This document shows, one piece after another, positions 45,604 through 52,117 of a DNA stretch of 64,000 nucleotides. The stretch comes from Ignavibacteriaceae bacterium. Lineage in GTDB: Bacteria > Bacteroidota > Ignavibacteria > Ignavibacteriales > Ignavibacteriaceae. The notes below the pieces were generated by a model. The model was not told the origin of the DNA and made no database searches. It saw only the letters and a program-made list of their open reading frames with translations. A program made the translations under genes and the position numbers. The stretch's first letter is position 1. Each line of letters starts with the position of its first letter. The stretch covers positions 1-64,000 of the forward strand of contig JABDPB010000135.1 in NCBI GenBank assembly GCA_013042995.1, in the 5' to 3' direction.

Positions 45604-46989
45604 TTACTCGGGATTTATTTTCTGATCTATCACTTCTCCCGCATCAGTCTCTAAAGTATCAACCGATTTATGCTCTGCATTAGTTTCAGTACTCGTTAAA
45701 CGAATATCCCCATCTTCAACGTGCTTGTAAAGCAAATCATTTTGAATTATATACAAGAATTTCTTTTTAAACTCATCTATTGAAATATGTGCTGTGGCAG
45801 CAAGCTTTGCTAACTCATGAGGATCTTCAAAATCGGCTTTGTTTAATCTGAGCATATATCTTCTAGCAATGTAAAATGATTCAGAACTTGGATCTACCAT
45901 TCGAACCCTGGTTCTGTTTGTTGCCGGATCGAGAATATCATTAAAATAAAGTGGAACGAACCTTCCGTTTTGAATTGAAATCATTGCACCGCTGCCTCCG
46001 TTCAGTATAAACTGCGACGCAGAAAAACCAAGATCTCTCGTGTATTCCATATCAAAAGGTATAGGATCTGCACATCTTAATTCGTAGCCAATATTTTTAG
46101 CAACAATCGTAGTTTTTATTCCAAATTCTTTCAATCGTTCTTGCACTTTCACTTTTAGAATTTCTCCAAAATTAACCTCAGCAATTCTAATATTATCATG
46201 AGCGTCTCTTTCAATATCAACAAGTCGATCAAGATCCTCCTCAGGTAATCTCTCAACCAAACCTTCTGCAAGCATAGCAACACCATCTGATCTGCCGTAA
46301 CTCAATCTTTTTATAATAGTTCCAACTAGAACATCAACCATATGGTTAAGAGAAATTTTATCGCCTGCAAATTCTTCTGGTAAAAGTGTAAGGGTAGCAC
46401 CCGTTGCTTTACCAATTCCAAGAGCGAGATGCCCCGCTTTTCTTCCCATCGAAATAACAAAATACCATCTTGAAGTGGTTTGCGCATCGACCATAATATT
46501 TTTAACAATTTCAACTCCAATGTGGCGGGCAGTTTGGAATCCGAAAGTTGGAATTCCGTGCGGCAAATCCAAATCGTTATCAATTGTTTTGGGAACATGG
46601 ACAACTCTTATTCTCCCAGCTGCCATCTCGTTAACTTTTAATGCACTGTAAGCAGTATCATCGCCACCGATGGTAATTAATTTATCAACATCCAATCGAA
46701 GCAATGAGGTAACTGCATTCTCCAGATGTTTCTCGTCCTTAGTAGGATTTGCTCTGGAAATACCGATATAAGATCCGCCCCTAAAATGAATTCTGCTAAC
46801 GTTATGAATTGTTAGCTCTCTTGCGTGCGAAGTATCCCCTTCCATAATCCATCTGAATCCGTCCTTTATACCAAGCACTTCAACACCTTCAACTTCCGCT
46901 CTAATTGTTGCGGCTCCAATTACACTGTTTATCCCAGGAGCAGGACCGCCACCTACAAGTATTGCTAATTTTTTAGGAGCTACTGACAT
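45604..46989 (-). CDS. pfp: 6-phosphofructokinase of the pyrophosphate-dependent type
   Basis: A 461-residue PfkA-superfamily enzyme converting fructose-6-phosphate to the 1,6-bisphosphate. It opens with ILVGGGPAPGINSVI. Two key sites mark the phosphoryl donor: GGDD (Asp111 where ATP enzymes have Gly) and PKTIDND (Lys134 where ATP enzymes have Gly). Both are the residues of PPi-dependent enzymes, where they block ATP and bind pyrophosphate. The sugar-phosphate motif MGRKAGHLAL is intact. A C-terminal extension of about 40 residues is acidic. The PPi call rests on family knowledge of these positions. Confidence 0.88.
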   Translation of the reverse strand: MSVAPKKLAILVGGGPAPGINSVIGAATIRAEVEGVEVLGIKDGFRWIMEGDTSHARELTIHNVSRIHFRGGSYIGISRANPTKDEKHLENAVTSLLRLDVDKLITIGGDDTAYSALKVNEMAAGRIRVVHVPKTIDNDLDLPHGIPTFGFQTARHIGVEIVKNIMVDAQTTSRWYFVISMGRKAGHLALGIGKATGATLTLLPEEFAGDKISLNHMVDVLVGTIIKRLSYGRSDGVAMLAEGLVERLPEEDLDRLVDIERDAHDNIRIAEVNFGEILKVKVQERLKEFGIKTTIVAKNIGYELRCADPIPFDMEYTRDLGFSASQFILNGGSGAMISIQNGRFVPLYFNDILDPATNRTRVRMVDPSSESFYIARRYMLRLNKADFEDPHELAKLAATAHISIDEFKKKFLYIIQNDLLYKHVEDGDIRLTSTETNAEHKSVDTLETDAGEVIDQKINPE

Positions 46990-47043
46990 AATTTTTATTC
47001 CTTACAAAATCACTTATTGACTATAAAATTTAAAAGCAGGTAA

Positions 47044-49227
47044 TTAATGGAGAATTTTCAAGCGGGCAAATTTCAGCATTAACTGTCTTACATTATTACC
47101 TTCAAAATTTACTGTTGCTTTTACCTGATCGCCAACACCTGTTACATCAACTACCTTTCCAAGCCCAAATTTTTCATGCATAACTCTGCTACCAATGTGA
47201 ACGACTTTATTATCCTGGTCGAAATCATCATAATCTACTGAATTGAAGTATTCGTAAAATAGTTCTTTTTTAGTTTTACGGTTAGCCTTTCTTCCAATTC
47301 CACCGTTTACCTCTTCCAAAGCAGCGGGTTTAATTTCATCTATAAATCTTGAACGGCTTTGATAAGCAACTTCTCCAAATCGGTAACGGCTTCTGGCATG
47401 TGAGATGAAAACTTTTTGCTCAGCACGTGTCATACCAACATAAAACAACCGTCTTTCCTCTTCAACCGAAGTGTCTTCACTAAACTTATTTGCAAGTGGA
47501 AATATTTCTTCTTCACAACCAGAAATAAAAACAATAGGGAATTCCATTCCTTTTGCGCTGTGCAGAGTTAAAAGTGTAACAGCGTTTTTTTCTTCATCAT
47601 ACATATCAATTCCTGATGTTAACGAAACTTCTTCTAAAAATTCATCAAGTGTAGCACCTTTGTTTGCATCTGAATATTCTGTGATAATTTGCAGCAACCT
47701 GTTTATATTTTGTATACGTTGATTAGCTTCAGCAGTGTGTTCACTTTTAAACATTCTAATGAGTCCCAGCTCGTCAACTAAAGCTCGTGAGAGTTCGCCG
47801 AGAGATAATTTGTCTTTCAGCTCGATATATTTTTCTAAAAGAAGCCTGAATCCTTTAACATTTTTTTGTATTCTTTCTTTAATATCTATTACTTCAAAAA
47901 CCCTGCTCATCGTTTGGAACAAAGTAATTTCATGCTTGCGTGCAAATGCAATCATACGTGTAACAGTTGTGTTACCAATTCCTCTTTGCGGAAAGTTCAT
48001 AATTCTCAATAGGCTCTCTTCATCATTTGTATTTGCAATTACACGAAGATATGCAATTACATCTTTTACTTCCTTACGTCTGTAAAACTCAAGTCCGCCA
48101 ATTAATGTATGCGGAACCTTTTCTTTTCTGAAAATATCTTCCAGCGCACGACTTTGTGCGTTGGTCCTATAAAGAATTGCAAAATCTTTGTAAGATAATT
48201 TCTTTTTACTTATTTCTTTTTTAATGTACTTCGCAAGTTGAAATGCTTCGTCCTTTTCATCAGCACATTTAATTAAAGTTAGTTGCTCACCATCGTTATT
48301 TTGTGTATAAAGTGTTTTAACATACTGATCTTTATTATTTTTTATAACAGAATCTGCTGCGGTTAAAATTGTTTTAGTTGAGCGGAAATTTTGCTCCAGC
48401 TTAAAGAGCTTATGGTTTTTAAAATCTTTTTTGAATGCATGCATATTCTTAAGATTGGCACCCTTCCATCCAAAAATTCCCTGCGAATCATCACCAACCA
48501 CTGTAACTTTACAGCTTCTGGAAACCAGTAACTTTAGAATTTTGTATTGAGTTTTATTAGTGTCCTGAAATTCATCAACAATTATGTACTTGAATTTTTT
48601 CTTGTACTTTTGAAGGACTTGTTTTTTTGAACTGAAAAGTTTGATTGTCTCAAGCAGTAATTCTTCAAAATCCATTGAATTGTTAGCCACAAGTCTGTTT
48701 TGGTATTCTTCAAAAATATCTGCTATAAGTTTATCCTTTTTTGTTTTAGCAATTTTCTTTCTGTATTCAACAGGATTAATCATGTGGTTCTTTAAATAAC
48801 TTATTCTGTGTCGAACTGTATTGCTTGTAAGACCGTCCACTTCTATTCCTAAAGCTTCCATTACATTGCTAACAAGTGAAAGTGAATCTTCTACATCGTA
48901 AATAGAGAAATTGTCTCTGTAATTTATGTGTTTTGCCTCAGTTCGGAGAATATTTGCAAAGATAGACTGAAAAGTCCCAATTGAAATAGAATCAGCCTTT
49001 TTACCGACTAACTCTTTTACTTTTGCCCTTATCTCGCCGGCAGCTTTATTAGTATAAGTTAAAGCTAAAATAGAATCGGGTTTTAATCCCTTTTTTATAA
49101 GAAATGCAACTTTATAATTCGTTACTTTAGTTTTGCCTGAACCAGCACCAGCGAGAACTATTTGCTGAGTGCCAACAAATTCAACAGCTTTACGCTGCTC
49201 ATCATTTAATTGCTTTAAATCTACCAT
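47044..49227 (-). CDS. UvrD/PcrA-type superfamily 1 DNA helicase
   Basis: A 727-residue 3'-5' DNA helicase. Motifs in order: LNDEQRKAV (Q motif), Walker A LAGAGSGKTKV (25-35), ALTYTNKAAGEIR (Ia), IIVDEFQDTN (Walker B), VVGDDSQGIFGWKGA (III), FRSTKTIL (IV), TLHSAKGMEFPIVFISG (V) and EERRLFYVGMTRAEQKV (VI). A C-terminal Tudor-like segment (GSRVMHEKFGLGKVVDV) is the PcrA/UvrD RNA-polymerase or DNA contact domain. Works in nucleotide-excision repair and replication-fork clearing. No LexA-like palindrome is seen upstream. Confidence 0.95.
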   Translation of the reverse strand: MVDLKQLNDEQRKAVEFVGTQQIVLAGAGSGKTKVTNYKVAFLIKKGLKPDSILALTYTNKAAGEIRAKVKELVGKKADSISIGTFQSIFANILRTEAKHINYRDNFSIYDVEDSLSLVSNVMEALGIEVDGLTSNTVRHRISYLKNHMINPVEYRKKIAKTKKDKLIADIFEEYQNRLVANNSMDFEELLLETIKLFSSKKQVLQKYKKKFKYIIVDEFQDTNKTQYKILKLLVSRSCKVTVVGDDSQGIFGWKGANLKNMHAFKKDFKNHKLFKLEQNFRSTKTILTAADSVIKNNKDQYVKTLYTQNNDGEQLTLIKCADEKDEAFQLAKYIKKEISKKKLSYKDFAILYRTNAQSRALEDIFRKEKVPHTLIGGLEFYRRKEVKDVIAYLRVIANTNDEESLLRIMNFPQRGIGNTTVTRMIAFARKHEITLFQTMSRVFEVIDIKERIQKNVKGFRLLLEKYIELKDKLSLGELSRALVDELGLIRMFKSEHTAEANQRIQNINRLLQIITEYSDANKGATLDEFLEEVSLTSGIDMYDEEKNAVTLLTLHSAKGMEFPIVFISGCEEEIFPLANKFSEDTSVEEERRLFYVGMTRAEQKVFISHARSRYRFGEVAYQSRSRFIDEIKPAALEEVNGGIGRKANRKTKKELFYEYFNSVDYDDFDQDNKVVHIGSRVMHEKFGLGKVVDVTGVGDQVKATVNFEGNNVRQLMLKFARLKILH

Positions 49228-49382
49228 TTTCCTTTGTTTTTCCTCAAAAATTGAAGTGCAAATATATGTAAACGAATCCCGAATAGAAAGAAAATTATAA
49301 GTAAAAATTACATTTTTATGTCAAATATTCACTTTTGCATAATGAAGATATATCGAGCGAATTTATATAATTAACAATAGTT

Positions 49383-49421
49383 TGGCATCTTTATAGTAAA
49401 TGTTAATGACAAAGATGTCAT
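49383..49421 (+). promoter_or_regulatory. Nested inverted repeats upstream of the PAS-GAF kinase
   Basis: TGGCATCTTT (49383-49392) and AAAGATGTCA (49411-49420) form an inverted repeat with one mismatch in ten. Within it ATGACA (49406-49411) and TGTCAT (49416-49421) form a second, perfect repeat with a four-base loop. The two are mutually exclusive as hairpins. They lie in the divergent region between uvrD and the kinase, 45-80 nt before the kinase start, where an operator would be expected. Confidence 0.3.
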
Positions 49422-49465
49422 GGAAATAAAATTACACCAAAAACACTCGAAAACTTTAGAGAGTA

Positions 49466-51097
49466 TTGATAGATTCAAGAAATAACAAAACAATTGAATC
49501 GGTTGATGCCATTGACGAAAATCTCCTTCGACATGAGCTCCATTTCAATCAAGCTCTTTTAGGAATAATTGAATGGGATATAGAATTTAGAGTAATACGT
49601 TGGAATCCTGCGGCCGAAAGAATTTTCGGCTATTCCCAAAATGAATCAATGGGAAAAACTGCACTAGATTTAATTATACCTGATTCTGCAAAAAGTGTTG
49701 TATCTGACATTTGGAAAAAGCTTCTGGCTTCAGAAGGCGGAATGCGCAGTACGAATGAAAATGTTACCAAAGAGGGCAAAATTATTTTATGTGATTGGTA
49801 CAACACTCCACTTGTTAATGAAAACGGAAATGTAATAGGTGTCTCCTCATTTGTAGAAGACATTACAGAAAACGTTAAGGCACAAAAAATCCAAAGTGCA
49901 CTTTACCAAATTTCTGAATTAGTTCAGACTATTGATGACATTAATCAGCTTTATGAAAAGATTCATCAAATTGTAAGCAAGCTGATGAAAGCAGATAACT
50001 TCTATATTGCTCTTTACGATGAGGAAAATGAGATTATATCTTTCCCCTACTTTGTTGATGAATTCGATAGCCCACCCGAACCTTGCAAACTTGGTAAAGG
50101 ATTGACAGAATACGTAATAAAAACTGGGCAAAACATGTTAGTGGATGCTGATCTGGATTTAAAGTTACGCAAACAGGGAGTTACAGATCTTATTGGACCT
50201 CCATCTGAAATTTGGCTTGGCGTATCACTTAAAGTAAAAAACAAACCGATTGGCGTTATTGTAGTACAGGATTACAACGACGGTTCTACTTACGGCGAAG
50301 AAGAAAAGCAGCTTCTTACTTATGTTTCAGAACAGATAGCTTCTGCAATAAATAAAAAAAAGGATGAAGCTGCATTAAAAAAATATTCCGAAGAGTTAAA
50401 AGAATTAAATGCAAATAAGGATAAATTTTTTTCAATTCTGGCTCACGATTTGAGAAGTCCATTCCATGGTCTGCAGGGATTGGCATCTATATTAAAAACT
50501 GAGTTTGAAAAATTATCAAAGGAAGAAATAAATGCATATATCAATGAAATTGACAGTGCTACTTCAAACCTGTTTAACCTGATTGAGAATCTTTTAGATT
50601 GGAGCAGGATTCAAACTGGAAAATTCGATTTCAGTCTAAAGCAATTCAGTATAGACCAACTAATCAATGATATTAAAATCGCTTTAAAGCATAGTGCAGG
50701 ACTTAAAGCAATAGTAATTAAAAGTGAATTTACTGATGAAAATCTTATGGTAGAAGCTGATGAAGCAATGATCAGATCGTTAATGCACAACTTACTTTCG
50801 AATGCAATTAAGTTTACACCTAAGAATGGTAAAATAGAAATTTACTATGATATAGCTAATGGTGAATTTATTGAAATTTTTATCAGAGACAGCGGAGTAG
50901 GAATAAGTAAGTACAATATTCCAAAATTATTTAGAATTGATGAAAGCTATTCTACTCCCGGAACAAATAAGGAAAAAGGAACTGGACTAGGTTTATTGTT
51001 GTGCAGAGAAATAGTAGAAAAACATGGAAGCCAGTTAAAAGTCGAAAGTGAACTTGGTAACGGAAGTTGTTTCAGTTTTAAGTTAAAACTGGCTTAA
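49466..51097 (+). CDS. PAS-GAF sensor histidine kinase
   Basis: A 543-residue cytoplasmic kinase. The only in-frame start is TTG at 49466 with a weak AGAGAG upstream; an in-frame TAG lies at 49457-49459. A PAS domain (about 20-145) leads to a GAF domain (about 155-290), a short coiled coil, then the kinase core with phosphoacceptor His in ILAHDLRSPFHGLQGL. The ATPase part is complete: N box HNLLSNAIKFTP, G1 DSGVGI, and G2 GTGLGLLLCREIVEKHGS. No receiver or membrane segment, so it senses an internal signal. No cognate regulator is next to it. Confidence 0.93.
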   Translation: MIDSRNNKTIESVDAIDENLLRHELHFNQALLGIIEWDIEFRVIRWNPAAERIFGYSQNESMGKTALDLIIPDSAKSVVSDIWKKLLASEGGMRSTNENVTKEGKIILCDWYNTPLVNENGNVIGVSSFVEDITENVKAQKIQSALYQISELVQTIDDINQLYEKIHQIVSKLMKADNFYIALYDEENEIISFPYFVDEFDSPPEPCKLGKGLTEYVIKTGQNMLVDADLDLKLRKQGVTDLIGPPSEIWLGVSLKVKNKPIGVIVVQDYNDGSTYGEEEKQLLTYVSEQIASAINKKKDEAALKKYSEELKELNANKDKFFSILAHDLRSPFHGLQGLASILKTEFEKLSKEEINAYINEIDSATSNLFNLIENLLDWSRIQTGKFDFSLKQFSIDQLINDIKIALKHSAGLKAIVIKSEFTDENLMVEADEAMIRSLMHNLLSNAIKFTPKNGKIEIYYDIANGEFIEIFIRDSGVGISKYNIPKLFRIDESYSTPGTNKEKGTGLGLLLCREIVEKHGSQLKVESELGNGSCFSFKLKLA

Positions 51098-51148
51098 GCT
51101 TTTGAAGAATGTTTTTACTTTCCTATCTATAAACTTAAATTTGCTTTA

Positions 51149-51187
51149 AAAATAAAACCCCCAAATTCATGAAAATGAATTCAGGGG
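51149..51187 (-). terminator. Possible minus-strand terminator hairpin
   Basis: CCCC and GGGG flank the inverted repeat AATTCAT-GAAA-ATGAATT, separated by a small CA/CA internal loop (about 51159-51187). On the minus strand the stem is followed by TTTTATTTTT (complement of 51149-51158), a terminator-like tail. On the plus strand it leads into a ribosome-binding site instead. No minus-strand gene obviously ends here, so it may belong to an unseen RNA or act as a 5' leader structure. Confidence 0.35.
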
Positions 51188-51203
51188 TATAAGGAGAGAA
51201 CAT

Positions 51204-51317
51204 ATGATGCTCTCTAAAAAACCCAACTACTGTGCCATTAAAAATGTACCATTTCCTTTAAAAAACAGATATATTAAGCACTTTACTGCTTCCATAATGA
51301 ACAAAAATGAGATTTAA
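51204..51317 (+). CDS. Possible small protein of 37 residues behind a structured leader
   Basis: ATGATG at 51204 is preceded by AAGGAGAG, one of the best ribosome-binding sites in the window, and opens a 37-codon frame ending TAA at 51315-51317. It starts MMLSKKPNYCAIKNV and is basic, with one Cys. GAGAG of the Shine-Dalgarno site (51194-51198) can pair with CTCTC (51210-51214), placing the start codon in a hairpin loop. The family is unknown and a chance ORF cannot be excluded. Confidence 0.35.
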   Translation: MMLSKKPNYCAIKNVPFPLKNRYIKHFTASIMNKNEI

Positions 51318-51412
51318 TGATTACCTTTTAATACAATATTCTTAAGCATAACAATTTTAGCAGCTTGCTATTTATACATAAAATTACTTTTTTTGTCCTG
51401 CGTAAACACACA

Positions 51413-51808
51413 ATGCATAATCCAAAACTTATATTAACTCTTTTATTGATTCTTTTTTTTACAGGATGCAGACAATTTTTTGGAGACGGGCAACAGCCTG
51501 AATCAATAGTTCAACCACTAAACGAAACCTCTAAAATTGTTGTTACTGCACCTAAACACGGCACAATATGGAAGAAAGGTGATGTGATAGATATAAAATG
51601 GATTGCGCCTTCAATTGAAAAAATAAAAATACAACTTTTTAGAAAAAGTAATTATGAACTTACTATTTCCTCGAACACAGAAAATGATGGACTATATGAG
51701 TGGTCTATCCCAAACGATATTCCTCTTTCAAATCATTATGTCTTTAAAGTTAGCAACCAAAATGATTCCAATGAATTCGAATACAGCGGAAGGTTTGGGA
51801 TTCAGTAA
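51413..51808 (+). CDS. Lipoprotein with Kre9/KNH-like (PF10342-type) domain
   Basis: A 131-residue lipoprotein from the ATG at 51413 (MHNPKLILTLL); a longer frame from 51365 adds 16 residues ahead of the signal peptide and is less likely. The lipobox LFFTGC gives a lipidated Cys near residue 20. The mature part is one small beta-sandwich: VVTAPKHGTIWKKGDVIDIK, YEWSIPNDIP and FEYSGRFGIQ, matching the Ser-Thr-rich GPI-anchored (Kre9/KNH) domain pattern found in many Bacteroidota surface proteins. Function unknown, presumably envelope binding or structure. Confidence 0.82.
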   Translation: MHNPKLILTLLLILFFTGCRQFFGDGQQPESIVQPLNETSKIVVTAPKHGTIWKKGDVIDIKWIAPSIEKIKIQLFRKSNYELTISSNTENDGLYEWSIPNDIPLSNHYVFKVSNQNDSNEFEYSGRFGIQ

Positions 51809-51820
51809 AGTGAAAATAGG

Positions 51821-52114
51821 ATGCTAGATACTGATTTAAAGGAATTTGAAGATTATTTATCGGAATTTAATTCAATTCCAAAATTTGATTCGGAAATTTG
51901 TCCTATATGTGGAATAAATTATTCAGATGCGTACTTAGGGACTGAAATACCGCTAATCGAATTACAATTTGAAAACGAGAATATTGCTCGAACAGCTATT
52001 AAGCAGTTGGAGAAAAGCGGGATAAAATCAAAAAAATCCTCAAGCGGAAAAGAAAAGATTCTTATTCCGGAACAAAAGCTGGAAGATGCAAAATCAATAT
52101 TAAAATCTGAATAA
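51821..52114 (+). CDS. DUF2007-like protein with a CxxC zinc site
   Basis: A 97-residue soluble protein. The N-terminal third has CPICG, half of a possible zinc site with no second CxxC in the chain, so binding may need a dimer. The C-terminal part (IELQFENENIARTAIKQLEK, then SGIKSKKSS) has the pattern of DUF2007, a ferredoxin-like fold called a putative signal-transducing domain. It lies 12 nt after the lipoprotein gene and ends 3 nt before the convergent type IX cargo gene. Confidence 0.6.
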   Translation: MLDTDLKEFEDYLSEFNSIPKFDSEICPICGINYSDAYLGTEIPLIELQFENENIARTAIKQLEKSGIKSKKSSSGKEKILIPEQKLEDAKSILKSE

Positions 52115-52117
52115 TCT

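Noticed and set aside
45604..46989. ATP-dependent 6-phosphofructokinase
   Set aside because: The donor-site residues are GGDD and PKTIDND, the PPi-enzyme pattern, not GGDG and PGTIDND.
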